From Streptomyces marokkonensis (GTDB lineage Bacteria; Actinomycetota; Actinomycetes; Streptomycetales; Streptomycetaceae), in assembly GCF_008312835.1 (NCBI RefSeq), contig NZ_VSKS01000014.1:62001-126000 (forward strand): a stretch of DNA of 64,000 bases. Reading direction: 5' to 3'. The translations under genes and the position numbers were made by a program. Below are positions 41,439 through 51,060 of this stretch, piece by piece; within the stretch, counting starts at the first letter, position 1, and every line of letters begins with the position of its first letter. The notes under the pieces were generated by a model. It searched no databases, was not told the origin of the DNA, and saw nothing but the letters and a program-made list of their open reading frames with translations.

Positions 41439-42601
41439 CGTCCGCCCTGCCCGTTCCCGTCGTCCTCGCCGGTGCCCGCGGCCACGGCCGCTGGCACGTG
41501 GAGAACATCCGCCGGCTCCAGGAGAAGGGAGTCGTACGGCTCGCCGGCGTCTGTGAGCTCACCCCGCTCACCAAGGACGAGTTCGGCGGGGAACTCCCCG
41601 AACAGTCAGCCGACTTCGGCGCGCTGCTCGACTCGACCGGCGCCCGGGTCGCGGTGATCTGCACCCCGATCCCCACCCACACCGACCTCGCCCTCGCGGC
41701 GGCCTCACGGGGCGTGCACATCCTGCTGGAGAAGCCGCCGGCACCGTCGTACGCCGAGTTCCGCCGGATGGCCGACGGGGTCGCCGCGGCCGGGGTCGCC
41801 TGCCAGATCGGCTTCCAGTCGCTGGGCTCGCACGCCGTCCCCGCGATCCGCGAGCTGGTCGCCGAGGGCGCCGTCGGCCGGGTGGTGGGCATCGGCGCGG
41901 CCGGCGCCTGGGTGCGGCCCGAGGCGTACTTCCGGCGGGCGCCCTGGGCGGGCCGGCGCCGGCTCGACGGCGCCGACGTGATCGACGGGGCGCTGACCAA
42001 CCCGCTCGCCCACGCCGTCGCCACCGCCCTCGCGCTCGGCGACAGCACCCGCGCCGAGGACGTCGCCGGCATCGAGACCGAACTGCTGCGCGCCAACGAC
42101 ATCGAGTCCGACGACACCTCCTGCGTACGGATCACCACCGCGCGGGGCGGTTCCGTCACCGTCGCCGCGACGCTCTGCGCCGAGCGGGCGGACGAGCCGT
42201 ACGTCATGGTGCACGGCACCAGCGGCCGGATCACCCTCTGGTACAAGCAGGACCGCGTCCTGCTCCAGCGCGCGGACCACGGCCCCGAGGAGACGCGGTA
42301 CGACCGCACCGACCTGCTGGAGAACCTCGTCGCGCACCTCACCGACGGCACCGGGCTGCTCGTCCCCCCGGAGGCGACCGGAGCCTTCATGCAGGTCGTC
42401 GAGGCGATCCGCAGGGCCCCCGATCCGGTCCCGCTGCCCGCCGGCGCCTGGCACCGCGCTCCCGGCGAGGACCGCCGGGTCGTGCCCGGCATCGACGGCC
42501 TGGTCGCGGCCGCCGCCGACACCCTGTCCCTCTACTCCGAGCTGGGCGCCCCCTGGGCGCTGCCCGCCCACCACCTGCCGAAAGAGGTGAGCACCCGATG
42601 A
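41435..42601 (+). CDS. Gfo/Idh/MocA-family oxidoreductase
   Basis: A 388-aa protein. The N-terminal nucleotide-binding part (VVLAGARGHGRWHVENIRRL) has a variant glycine motif. The catalytic-lysine block EKPPAPSYAEF is the Gfo/Idh/MocA signature. The C-terminal beta-sheet domain follows. Such enzymes oxidise sugars or sugar acids at one carbon with NAD(P). Its place between importer and glycosidase genes suggests it acts on the imported glycan or its product. Confidence 0.88.
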   Translation: MTSALPVPVVLAGARGHGRWHVENIRRLQEKGVVRLAGVCELTPLTKDEFGGELPEQSADFGALLDSTGARVAVICTPIPTHTDLALAAASRGVHILLEKPPAPSYAEFRRMADGVAAAGVACQIGFQSLGSHAVPAIRELVAEGAVGRVVGIGAAGAWVRPEAYFRRAPWAGRRRLDGADVIDGALTNPLAHAVATALALGDSTRAEDVAGIETELLRANDIESDDTSCVRITTARGGSVTVAATLCAERADEPYVMVHGTSGRITLWYKQDRVLLQRADHGPEETRYDRTDLLENLVAHLTDGTGLLVPPEATGAFMQVVEAIRRAPDPVPLPAGAWHRAPGEDRRVVPGIDGLVAAAADTLSLYSELGAPWALPAHHLPKEVSTR

Positions 42602-43443
42602 CCGGCAACGACTCCGTGGTGCTGCGTGTCGCGGGCCGGCCCGTCGGCCGGTACGTCACCCGGCCCGAACTGCCCGCGCGGCTCTCCCCGCGGCCCTGTC
42701 TGCACCCCGTCACCACCCTGGCCGGCACGGCGGTCACCGAGCTGAGCCCCGCCGACCACGCCCACCACCTCGGCGTCGGTGTCGCCGTTCCCGACGTCGA
42801 GGGGTTCAACTTCTGGGGCGGACGCACCTACGTCCGCGACCGGGGACCGACCGAGCTGGACAACCACGGCTCCCAGCGGCACATCTCCTACCAGCTGCGC
42901 GACCCCGACGGATTCGTCGAGGAACTGCGCTGGACGGCCGCGCCGGGCGAGCTGCTGCGCGAGCGCCGCACGGTCGCCGCCACCGCGCTCACCGGCGCCG
43001 CCTGGGCGCTGGACCTCACCTTCTCCCTCACCAACATCACGTCGGGGCCGCTCTCCCTGGGCAGCCCCGCCACCAACGGCCGCCCCGGCGCCGCCTACGG
43101 CGGCTTCTTCTGGCGGGCCCGCAAGGAGGAGACGGCACCGGACGTCTTCACCGCCGGCACCGACGGAGAGAACGACGCCCACGGCAGGACCGCCGACTGG
43201 CTGGCGCTCGCCGGATCCACCTGGACCCTGGTCTTCGCCGGGGCGACCGAACAGACCAGGCGCGACCCCTGGTTCGTCCGCACCGCCGAGTACCCGGGCG
43301 TCGGCTCGTCCCTCGCGCACGCGGACCGGCTGCCGGTCCCGCCCGGCGGGACCGTCGTCCGCCGGATCGTCACCGTCGTCGCCGACGGCCGCCTCGGCCG
43401 GGACGAGGCCGCCGCCCTGGTCCGCAAGGCGGTGGGCCCATGA
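42598..43443 (+). CDS. PmoA-family (PF14100/DUF6807-like) protein
   Basis: A 281-aa protein with the family pattern: SPRPCLHPVTTLAG, DHAHHLGVGVAV, FNFWGGRTYV and GGFFWRARKEE. The H-x-x-H motif (ADHAHHLG) is the most conserved part. The name PmoA is historical; no membrane segments are present and methane oxidation is not implied. It is coupled to a Gfo/Idh/MocA gene and a GH43 gene, so it probably processes a sugar derivative. The reaction is unknown to me. Confidence 0.82.
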   Translation: MTGNDSVVLRVAGRPVGRYVTRPELPARLSPRPCLHPVTTLAGTAVTELSPADHAHHLGVGVAVPDVEGFNFWGGRTYVRDRGPTELDNHGSQRHISYQLRDPDGFVEELRWTAAPGELLRERRTVAATALTGAAWALDLTFSLTNITSGPLSLGSPATNGRPGAAYGGFFWRARKEETAPDVFTAGTDGENDAHGRTADWLALAGSTWTLVFAGATEQTRRDPWFVRTAEYPGVGSSLAHADRLPVPPGGTVVRRIVTVVADGRLGRDEAAALVRKAVGP

Positions 43444-44978
43444 GCGCCGAGCGGGCGGACCTCACCTACCGCAACCCGGTCCTGGACGCCGACTGGTCCG
43501 ACCCGGACGTGATCCGGGTCGGCGACGACTTCTACCTGACCGCCTCCAGCTTCGGCCGCGTCCCCGGACTGCCCCTGCTGCACTCCCGCGACCTGGTCAA
43601 CTGGACCCTCGTCGGCCACGCTCTCGAACGCCTCGAACCCGAGGCCGAGTTCGCCGTGCCGCGGCACGACTGCGGGGTCTGGGCCCCCGCCCTGCGCCAC
43701 CACGACGACCGCTTCTGGATCTTCTGGGGCGACCCCGACCAGGGCATCTTCCAGGTCAACGCCCCCGAGATCCGGGGCCCCTGGACCCGGCCGCACCTGG
43801 TGAAGGCCGGCAAGGGCCTGATCGACCCCTGCCCCCTGTGGGACGACGAGACCGGCGAGGCGTACCTCGTGCACGCCTGGGCCAGGTCCCGCTCCGGCGT
43901 CAAGAACCGCCTCACCGGCCACCGGATGCACCCGCACGGCACCGAACTCCTCGACGAGGGCAAGGTGATCGTCGACGCCGACCGCATCCCCGGCTGGTTC
44001 ACCCTGGAGGGGCCCAAGCTCTACCGGCACGACGGCTGGTTCTGGATCCTCGCCCCCGCCGGGGGAGTGGAGACCGGCTGGCAGGGCGCCTTCCGCTCAC
44101 GCGCGTTCTTCGGGCCGTACGAGGAGAAGGTGGTCCTGGAGCAGAAGGACACCGACGTCAACGGCCCCCACCAGGGCGGCTGGGTGCGCACCCCGTCGGG
44201 GCAGGACTGGTTCCTGCACTTCCAGCAGCGCGGCGCGTACGGCCGGGTCGTGCACCTGCAGCCGATGGGCTGGGGCCCGGACGGCTGGCCGGTGCTCGGG
44301 GACGACGGCGCCCCCGTCGCCGTGCACCGCCGCCCGGACCTGCCCGCGCAGCAGCCCGCCGCGCCCGCCGCCGACGACGACTTCCCCGGCGGACGCCACG
44401 GCCGCCAGTGGCAGTGGACCGCCAACCCCAGGGACGGCTGGGCCACCCAGCACTCCGCCGACGGACTGCGGCTGACCTGCGTCCGGTCCGCCGACGCGCA
44501 CGACCTGCGCACACTGCCCAACGTCCTCACCCAGCGGCTGCCCGGCACCCCGTGCACCGTCGAGGTGGGGCTCCGGCTCGACAGCGAGGAACCCGGAGCA
44601 CGCGCCGGACTCGTGGTCCTCGGGGACGCCTACCGCTGGATCGGGCTCCAGCGCGGCACGGACGGCACGGTGCACCTGGTGCACCGGTTCGCCGAGACCG
44701 TCGCCGAGCACGAGCGGGACGCCGACCACCCGCGGCCCGCCCCCGGTGGCCGGGCGCGGCTGCGCATCGACATCGGTGCGGGTGCGCGCTGCCGCTTCTC
44801 GTACGACACCGGGGACGGTTTCCGCTCCTCCGGTCAGGTTTTCGCCGCCACGCCCTGGCGCTGGGTCGGTGCCCTGCTCGGCCTGGTCGCCCTGGCGCCC
44901 TCCGGTCAGGGGCACGCCGGCACCGCCACGTTCACGCAGTTCAGGATCAGTATCCAGAAGAAGAGAGCCGACCAATGA
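43440..44978 (+). CDS. GH43 glycoside hydrolase with GH43_C2 domain (intracellular)
   Basis: A 512-aa protein. The five-bladed propeller (about 1-300) shows the catalytic base in DADWSDPDVIRVGDDFYL, the pKa-modulating Asp in GLIDPCPLWDDETGEAYL and the acid Glu in FTLEGPKLYRHDGWF. The C-terminal domain (about 315-512) is a concanavalin-type GH43_C2 module. Known members are beta-xylosidases and alpha-L-arabinofuranosidases. There is no signal peptide, so it cuts imported oligosaccharides. It overlaps both neighbours by 4 bp. Confidence 0.92.
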   Translation: MSAERADLTYRNPVLDADWSDPDVIRVGDDFYLTASSFGRVPGLPLLHSRDLVNWTLVGHALERLEPEAEFAVPRHDCGVWAPALRHHDDRFWIFWGDPDQGIFQVNAPEIRGPWTRPHLVKAGKGLIDPCPLWDDETGEAYLVHAWARSRSGVKNRLTGHRMHPHGTELLDEGKVIVDADRIPGWFTLEGPKLYRHDGWFWILAPAGGVETGWQGAFRSRAFFGPYEEKVVLEQKDTDVNGPHQGGWVRTPSGQDWFLHFQQRGAYGRVVHLQPMGWGPDGWPVLGDDGAPVAVHRRPDLPAQQPAAPAADDDFPGGRHGRQWQWTANPRDGWATQHSADGLRLTCVRSADAHDLRTLPNVLTQRLPGTPCTVEVGLRLDSEEPGARAGLVVLGDAYRWIGLQRGTDGTVHLVHRFAETVAEHERDADHPRPAPGGRARLRIDIGAGARCRFSYDTGDGFRSSGQVFAATPWRWVGALLGLVALAPSGQGHAGTATFTQFRISIQKKRADQ

Positions 44979-46333
44979 AGATCAGCATTCTCGGAAACAG
45001 CACCGGCAGAGGCCGCCGCACGTCGGCCGCCGTCGCCCTGGGGGCCGTGCTCGCCCTGACCGCCACCGCCTGCGGCGACGACGGCGGCGGCGCGGGCGAG
45101 GGCGGCGAGGGCAGCGGCAAGGGCAAGATCATCTTCTGGGACAACAACGGCGGTGTCCGCACCGAGATCTGGAAGGAGATCATCGCCGACTTCGAGAAGG
45201 CGAACCCGGACATCGACGTCCAGTACGTCGGCATCGCCTCCACCGAGTACCAGTCCAAGGTCGACACCGCCATCCAGGGCGGCGGCCTGCCGGACGTCGG
45301 CGGCATCAGCGCGTCGATGCTCGCGGGCTTCGCGGCCCAGGGCGCGCTCGACCCGCTGGACGACCGGCTGGACGGGTCGTCCCTGAACGGCAAGCTCAAC
45401 AAGGACATGATCGAGTCGCTGCGCGCCGCGGGCGGCGGGGACGACAAGCTGTACTCGATCCCGACCTCGGCGAACAACGGCGTCCTGTACTACCGCACCG
45501 ACCTGTTCGAGAAGGCGGGCCTGGAGGAGCCGACCACCTGGCCCCGGTTCTTCGAGGCCGCCGAGGAGCTCACCGACAAGGGCGCCAACAAGTTCGGCTA
45601 CACCATCCGCGGCGGCGCCGGCTCCATCGCCCAGGCCCTGGACGCGATGTACGGCCAGTCCGGCATCACCTCCTTCTGGGATTCCACGGGCAAGAAGACC
45701 ACGGTCAACGACCCGAAGAACGTCAAGGCCCTGGAGAAGTACGCGGCCCTGTTCAAGAAGGTCACCCCCGCCGCCGACCTCAACAACGACTTCACCAAGA
45801 TGGTCGCGCAGTGGGACTCCGGCGAGATCGGCATGCTGAACCACAACCTCGGTTCGTACCAGGACCACGTGAAGGCCCTCGGCGCCGACAAGTTCCGGGG
45901 CATCCCGCAGCCCGTGGGGCCCGACGGCAAGCGGGTCCAGGTCTCCAACCCGGTCGACGGCGTCGGCCTGTTCAAGAGCTCCAAGAACAAGGAGGCCGCC
46001 TGGAAGTTCATCGAGTTCGCCACGTCGGCGGAGTCCAGCTCGAAGTTCAACGAGTCGGCCGGGCAGGTGCCGGCGCACCTGGACGCCGCGAAGGCCGAGT
46101 GGATCGCGAAGGCGGAGCCCACGAAGCTGGCGGCGGACGCGCTGACCGACGGGTCCACCACCATCGTGCAGCTGCCGTACTACCTGCCGGACTGGAACAC
46201 GATCTCCAAGGCGGAGAACGAGCCGAACTTCCAGAAGGTGCTGCTGGGTGACATGAGCGCGAAGGACTTCCTGAACGGCCTGGCCGAGCAGCTGAACGAG
46301 GCGCAGGCCGAGTGGGACGAGCAGATGGGCTGA
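44975..46333 (+). CDS. ABC importer solute-binding lipoprotein
   Basis: A 452-aa lipoprotein with lipobox TATACGDD (Cys about residue 33), a Gly/Glu linker and a family 1 binding fold (KIIFWDNNGGVRTEIWKEII, YQSKVDTAIQGGGLPDVGGI, WKFIEFATSAESSSKF). Unusually it is the last gene of its operon, after the permeases and enzymes. The ligand is probably the oligosaccharide later cut by the GH43 enzyme. Confidence 0.92.
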   Translation: MKISILGNSTGRGRRTSAAVALGAVLALTATACGDDGGGAGEGGEGSGKGKIIFWDNNGGVRTEIWKEIIADFEKANPDIDVQYVGIASTEYQSKVDTAIQGGGLPDVGGISASMLAGFAAQGALDPLDDRLDGSSLNGKLNKDMIESLRAAGGGDDKLYSIPTSANNGVLYYRTDLFEKAGLEEPTTWPRFFEAAEELTDKGANKFGYTIRGGAGSIAQALDAMYGQSGITSFWDSTGKKTTVNDPKNVKALEKYAALFKKVTPAADLNNDFTKMVAQWDSGEIGMLNHNLGSYQDHVKALGADKFRGIPQPVGPDGKRVQVSNPVDGVGLFKSSKNKEAAWKFIEFATSAESSSKFNESAGQVPAHLDAAKAEWIAKAEPTKLAADALTDGSTTIVQLPYYLPDWNTISKAENEPNFQKVLLGDMSAKDFLNGLAEQLNEAQAEWDEQMG

Positions 46334-46474
46334 GGGCTTGTGGCGCCGCGGGGCGGCCCGTCTGCCTCGGGCTGCGGGCCGTCCGTGGTCGATCGCCCAC
46401 GCGGCGGAGCCGCACATCGATCAAGTCCCGCGCCCTTCGGGGTGCTTCCCGCCCCCTGTCGAAAGGCTTGGCCC

Positions 46475-47266
46475 GTGTCACTCACGCGCAGGCAGGTTTC
46501 CGTTGCCGGGCTGGGAGCCCCGCTGGCCCTCGCCCTGACCGGCCCTGCGGAGGCCTCCGGCCGCCGCCGCACCCTCTACATCGCCGGTGATTCCACCGCG
46601 GCCCAGAAGTACGCCGACGCCGCGCCCGAGACCGGGTGGGGGATGGCGCTGCCCTTCCTGCTGCACCGGCATCTCACGGTCGACAATCACGCCGTCAACG
46701 GGCGGAGCTCCAAGAGCTTCGTCGACGAGGGGCGGCTCGAGGTGATCCTCTCCTCGATACGTCCCGGCGACCTCCTCCTCGTCCAGTTCGCGCACAACGA
46801 CGAGAAGACCGCCGATCCCAGCCGTCACACCGAGCCGTGGACGACGTACCAGCGGTATCTGAGGCTTTACGTCGACGGCGCCCGGGCGCGGGGCGCGCGG
46901 CCCGTGCTGGCCACCGCCGTGGAGCGGCGGCGGTTCGACGCGGACGGGCGTGCCGTGCCCAGTCACGGGGAGTACCCCGCGGCGATGCGGGCGCTGGCAC
47001 GCGAGGAGCGGGTCCCGCTGCTCGACGTCCAGGCGCTGTCGCTGGCGCTGTGGCAGGAGCTCGGGGCCGAGAAGACCAAGACGTACTTCAACTGGACGGC
47101 GACGGAGCAGGACAACACGCACTTCAACCCGCCGGGCGCGATCGCCGTGGCCCGGCTGGTCGCCCGGGAGCTGCTGCGCACCCGGGTGCTCGCACCGCGC
47201 GACGTGCGGCGGCTGGACGACCGGATCCCCGAGTCATGGATCACCTGGCCGGAGTCCGTCGCGTAA
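46475..47266 (+). CDS. Secreted rhamnogalacturonan acetylesterase (CE12, SGNH hydrolase)
   Basis: A 263-aa protein from the GTG at 46475, with a twin-arginine-like signal (SLTRRQVSVAGLGAP). SGNH blocks are present: GDST with S40, NGRSSKSF with N75, FAHNDEK (H107, N108, D109), and the D-N-T-H catalytic pair near residue 214. FAHND and the final DNTHFNP are typical of CE12 esterases, which remove acetyl groups from rhamnogalacturonan. It opens the secreted pectinase block. Confidence 0.88.
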   Translation: MSLTRRQVSVAGLGAPLALALTGPAEASGRRRTLYIAGDSTAAQKYADAAPETGWGMALPFLLHRHLTVDNHAVNGRSSKSFVDEGRLEVILSSIRPGDLLLVQFAHNDEKTADPSRHTEPWTTYQRYLRLYVDGARARGARPVLATAVERRRFDADGRAVPSHGEYPAAMRALAREERVPLLDVQALSLALWQELGAEKTKTYFNWTATEQDNTHFNPPGAIAVARLVARELLRTRVLAPRDVRRLDDRIPESWITWPESVA

Positions 47267-47300
47267 CACACCCGAACCCTGGAAGAAGGAGAGCCGCACC

Positions 47301-48635
47301 ATGCACCCAGCTGAATGGCATGCGCATGCCACAGTGAGAGCCGTCTCGGTGGCCGGCTGTGCCGCCCTCGTGCTGACCCTGACCGGCACCGGCGCCCAGG
47401 CCCACTCCCCGTCGCACCACCACCGTGACCCCGCCCGGCAGACACTGGGCGCGGGCGACGGCTGGGCCTCCCACGGCACCGGCACCACCGGGGGCGCCAC
47501 CGCCGACGCCGAGCACGTGTACACCGTGACGGACTGGGCCGGGTTCAAGGCCGCCCTGGCGGACGGCGGCGACGCGCCGAAGATCATCAAGGTGAAGGGC
47601 ACCATCGACGCGGTCTCCGAGGGCTGCGAAGCTCTCGCCGCGCCCGGATACGACTTCGACGCCTACCTGGAGAAGTACGCGCCCGAGACCTGGGGACTGG
47701 AGCGCGACCTGAGCGCCGAGCCGGACGACAGCCCGGAGGGGCTGCGCAGGGCGTCCGCCGCCCACCAGGACGCGACCATCAAGGCGAACATCCCCTCCAA
47801 CACCACGATCATCGGCGTCGGCAGGAACGCCGGCATCAAGGGCGCCAGCCTGCAGATCAAGGGCGTGGACAACGTCATCGTCCGCAACCTCACCCTCGAG
47901 AGCCCGATCGACTGCTTCCCGCAGTGGGACCCCACCGACGGCAGCCGGGGCAACTGGAACTCCGAGTACGACACTGCCGTCGTGTACGGCTCCACGCACG
48001 TGTGGCTGGACCACAACACCTTCACCGACGGCGAGCACCCCGACAGCGAGGCCCCGACCCACTTCGGCATGCTCTACCAGCAGCACGACGGGGAGCTGGA
48101 CATCGTCCGGGGCGCCGACCACATCACCGCCTCCTGGAACGTCTTCACCGAGCACGACAAGACGATCCTCATCGGCAACAGCGACAGCGAGTCCACCGCC
48201 GCCGGCGACCGGGGCAAGCTCAAGGCGACCTTCCACCACAACCTGTTCTCGAACCTGGTCGAGCGCGCGCCACGCGTCCGCTTCGGGCAGGTCGACGTGT
48301 ACAACAACCACTTCGTGGCGGACGCCGGCTACTCCTACAGCTTCGGCATCGGCAAGGAGTCCCAGCTCGTCGCCGAGCACAACGCGTTCACCCTGCCGAA
48401 GGGCATCAGCCCGGCGAAGATCCTCAAGCGCTGGAACGACTCGCCGCTCACCGCCGCGGACAACCTGGTCAACGGCGAACGGGTCGACCTGATCGCCGCG
48501 CACAACGCGGAGCTCCCCGACGCACCCCTGCGGTCCGGCGCCGGCTGGACCCCCACCCTGCGCACCGCGGTCCACCCGGCCTGGGCGGTCCCGGTGCTGG
48601 TCAAGCACGGCGCGGGGGCCGGCCGTATCCGCTGA
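47301..48635 (+). CDS. Secreted pectate lyase, family PL1
   Basis: A 444-aa protein with a signal peptide (about 1-35, GAQAHS). The parallel beta-helix PL1 fold shows VWLDHNTFTDGEHPD (the vWiDH motif), THFGMLYQQHDGELDIVRGA with calcium-site aspartates, and RAPRVRFG with catalytic R322. It cleaves polygalacturonate by beta-elimination with calcium. AAGGAGAG precedes the ATG. Confidence 0.93.
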   Translation: MHPAEWHAHATVRAVSVAGCAALVLTLTGTGAQAHSPSHHHRDPARQTLGAGDGWASHGTGTTGGATADAEHVYTVTDWAGFKAALADGGDAPKIIKVKGTIDAVSEGCEALAAPGYDFDAYLEKYAPETWGLERDLSAEPDDSPEGLRRASAAHQDATIKANIPSNTTIIGVGRNAGIKGASLQIKGVDNVIVRNLTLESPIDCFPQWDPTDGSRGNWNSEYDTAVVYGSTHVWLDHNTFTDGEHPDSEAPTHFGMLYQQHDGELDIVRGADHITASWNVFTEHDKTILIGNSDSESTAAGDRGKLKATFHHNLFSNLVERAPRVRFGQVDVYNNHFVADAGYSYSFGIGKESQLVAEHNAFTLPKGISPAKILKRWNDSPLTAADNLVNGERVDLIAAHNAELPDAPLRSGAGWTPTLRTAVHPAWAVPVLVKHGAGAGRIR

Positions 48636-48717
48636 CCCCGCCCCACGGCCGGCCGGTGCGGTCCGCCCCCACTACGGCCCGCACCGGCCCGTCCCCGCCA
48701 TCCCGAGGAGCACCCGC

Positions 48718-49830
48718 ATGCCCGCTGCCCCGTCCCGAAGGTCCTTCCTGCTCACCGGCGCCGCGGCCGGCACCGCGCTCGCCCTGTCCGCCGCCCCGGC
48801 GAGGGCCGGCGGCCGGCCGCGCGCCCCGTTCGGCCGCTTCGGCTCACCGTCCGACCGGCTCACCCCGCAGACCCTGTACGTCCACCCGCGCGGCGCCGGT
48901 GACTTCACCGGCGTCCAGGCCGCCGTGACCGCCGCGACCGGCACCGGACGCACGCTGGTCATCGCGCCCGGCGTCTACCGCGAGACGGTCTCGGTCGACG
49001 CCGACCGCACCGGCATGACCTGGATCGGTGCCTCCGAGAACCCCCGTGACGTCGTCATCGTCTACGACAACGCGGCCGGCACCCCCAAGCCGGACGGCTC
49101 CGGCACCCTCGGCACCTCCGGCTCGGCCACCACCACCGTGCGCCCCGACGGCTTCACCGCCCGCTGGATCACCTTCGCCAACGACTGGCTGCGCGGCGAC
49201 CTGCCCGGCACCAGCGGCACCCAGGCCGTCGCCCTCAAGGTGCAGGGCGACCGCAGCGCCTTCACCCACTGCCGGTTCCTCGGCCACCAGGACACCCTGT
49301 ACGCCGACTCGGCCTCCGTGAACACCTTCGCCCGCCAGTACTTCGCCCACTGCTACGTCGAGGGCGACGTCGACTTCGTCTTCGGCCGCGCCACCGCCGT
49401 CTTCGAGCACTGCCACTTCCGCACCCTGATCCGCCCCGACCTCACCGCCGCCCCGTACGGCTTCGTCTTCGCGCCCTCCACCGCCGGCGCCAACCCGCGC
49501 GGCTACCTGGTCACCCGGAGCAGGATCAGCAGCGAGGCCCCGGACGGCTACTACAAGCTGGCCCGCCCCTGGGTCCCCAGCTCCGACCGCACCGCCCGCC
49601 CCATGCTCACCGTCCGGGAGACCCACCTCGGCGCCGGCATCGACGCGGTCGCGCCCTACGCCACCATGGCCGGCGGCCACCCCTGGCAGGACCAGCGGTT
49701 CGCCGAGTACCGCAACACCGGCCCCGGCGCGGTGATCACCGTGCCCGGGAACCGGCCCCAGCTCACCCGCGCCGAGGCCGCCGCCCGTACCAGCAGGACC
49801 CATCTCGGCGACTGGCGGCTCCGCGGGTGA
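48718..49830 (+). CDS. Secreted pectinesterase, family CE8
   Basis: A 370-aa protein with a twin-arginine signal (SRRSFLLTGAAAGTALALSA). The CE8 motifs are in order: HCRFLGHQDTLYADS, then YVEGDVDFVFGRATAVFEHC with the two catalytic aspartates, and a substrate arginine in KLARPWVPSS (usually G-R-P-W). It removes methyl esters from homogalacturonan and so prepares pectin for the lyases. Its stop overlaps the next GTG. Confidence 0.92.
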   Translation: MPAAPSRRSFLLTGAAAGTALALSAAPARAGGRPRAPFGRFGSPSDRLTPQTLYVHPRGAGDFTGVQAAVTAATGTGRTLVIAPGVYRETVSVDADRTGMTWIGASENPRDVVIVYDNAAGTPKPDGSGTLGTSGSATTTVRPDGFTARWITFANDWLRGDLPGTSGTQAVALKVQGDRSAFTHCRFLGHQDTLYADSASVNTFARQYFAHCYVEGDVDFVFGRATAVFEHCHFRTLIRPDLTAAPYGFVFAPSTAGANPRGYLVTRSRISSEAPDGYYKLARPWVPSSDRTARPMLTVRETHLGAGIDAVAPYATMAGGHPWQDQRFAEYRNTGPGAVITVPGNRPQLTRAEAAARTSRTHLGDWRLRG

Positions 49831-50891
49831 CCTCCGTCCCGGGCCCGCCCGGCCTGCACCGGGCGCTCAAGGACGACCTGTACTTCCCGCTCGCCTGGGG
49901 AACCTCACCCGTGCGCGACGTCCGGCGCTGGCGCCGGGCGGCCCGGGCCAAGGTCGAGGAACTGCTCATCGTGCCGGGGCAGGACGGAACGCCGTACGCA
50001 CCCGAGTACACGGCCGGGCCCGAGGCGGACGGATACAGCCGGGAACTGGTGACCGTCTCGCTCACCCGCCACACCCGGGTCCGCGGAGCCCTGCTCACCC
50101 CGCACGGCACCGGTCCCTTCCCGGCCGTACTGCTGCTGCACGACCACGGGTCCCGGTTCGACATCGGCAAGGAGAAGTGCGTCCGGCCCTGGTACGACGA
50201 CACCCGGCTCGCCTCCGCCGAGGAGTGGGCAGGCCGGTACTCCGACGGACGCTTCACCGGCGACGAACTCGCCCGGCGCGGTTACGTGGTGCTCTGCCCG
50301 GACGCGCTCGGCTGGGGCGAGCGGGGGCCCCTGGCCTACGAGCAGCAGCAGGCGCTGGCGAGCACCCTCTTCCACCTCGGCTCCTCCCTCGCCGGACTCC
50401 ACGCCCGTGAGGACCAGCGGGCCGCGGCCTTCCTGGCGGGGCTGGACCGGGTGGACGGCCGCCGGGTCGCCGCCGTCGGCTTCTCCATGGGCGGCTACCG
50501 CGCCTGGCAGGCCGCCGCGCTCAGCGACCACGTCGCGGCGGCGGCGAGCGTGTGCTGGATGACGGGGCTCAAGGAGATGCTGGTGCCGGGCAACAACACG
50601 CTGCGCGGACAGTCGGCGTTCCACATGCTCCACCCCGGGCTCGCCCGGTACCTCGACATCCCCGACGTCGCGGGCATCGCCGCTCCCCGGCCGATGCTGT
50701 TCCTTCACGGCGGGCTCGACGCCCTGTTCCCCGCCGACGGGGTACGGACCGCCCACGACAAGCTGCGCGCCGTCTGGCGGGCGTACGGTGCCGAGGAGCG
50801 GCTGCGGCTGAGGACCTGGCCCGAGTACGGCCACACCTTCAACGCCGTGATGCAGGACGAGGTGTACGCCTGGCTGGACCGCGTCCTGTGA
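49827..50891 (+). CDS. Alpha/beta hydrolase (acetyl-xylan-esterase / dienelactone-hydrolase type)
   Basis: A 354-aa protein without a signal peptide. It has the nucleophile elbow GFSMGGYRAWQAAAL, the oxyanion strand PAVLLLHDHGSRFD, the acid in LFLHGGLDALFP and the histidine in WPEYGHTFNAV. The length and GWGERGP loop match the PF12715-like group of large bacterial esterases. It is coupled by 4 bp to pectinesterase, so it may be an intracellular esterase for pectin-derived oligomers. The exact ester is unknown. Confidence 0.82.
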   Translation: MTSVPGPPGLHRALKDDLYFPLAWGTSPVRDVRRWRRAARAKVEELLIVPGQDGTPYAPEYTAGPEADGYSRELVTVSLTRHTRVRGALLTPHGTGPFPAVLLLHDHGSRFDIGKEKCVRPWYDDTRLASAEEWAGRYSDGRFTGDELARRGYVVLCPDALGWGERGPLAYEQQQALASTLFHLGSSLAGLHAREDQRAAAFLAGLDRVDGRRVAAVGFSMGGYRAWQAAALSDHVAAAASVCWMTGLKEMLVPGNNTLRGQSAFHMLHPGLARYLDIPDVAGIAAPRPMLFLHGGLDALFPADGVRTAHDKLRAVWRAYGAEERLRLRTWPEYGHTFNAVMQDEVYAWLDRVL

Positions 50892-50912
50892 GGACGCGGG
50901 GGAGGCAGCGGA

Positions 50913-50944
50913 ACGCCCCCGCCCGTCGTCACGGGCGGGGGCGT
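50913..50944. terminator. Strong bidirectional terminator
   Basis: A perfect 14-bp stem ACGCCCCCGCCCGT / ACGGGCGGGGGCGT with a CGTC loop lies between the convergent esterase and PL3 genes. Confidence 0.88.
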
Positions 50945-51060
50945 CCGGCCGGCCGGCCGAGTGGAGCTCGGTCACGGCCTCCTGACGCGTGTCCGAGGGG
51001 GGCTCGGACGACGCGCACCGGCCCGGGGGGCCGGGCCGGCGGCTCGAAGGGCTCGGGCGG

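Noticed and set aside
42598-43443. A particulate methane monooxygenase subunit
   Set aside because: The family name is PmoA-like, but the protein is soluble and sits among sugar-use genes.
42779-44974. A long N-terminal extension of the binding protein gene
   Set aside because: The upstream part is an alternative frame of the PmoA-like and GH43 genes; the lipoprotein signal starts at the ATG at 44975.
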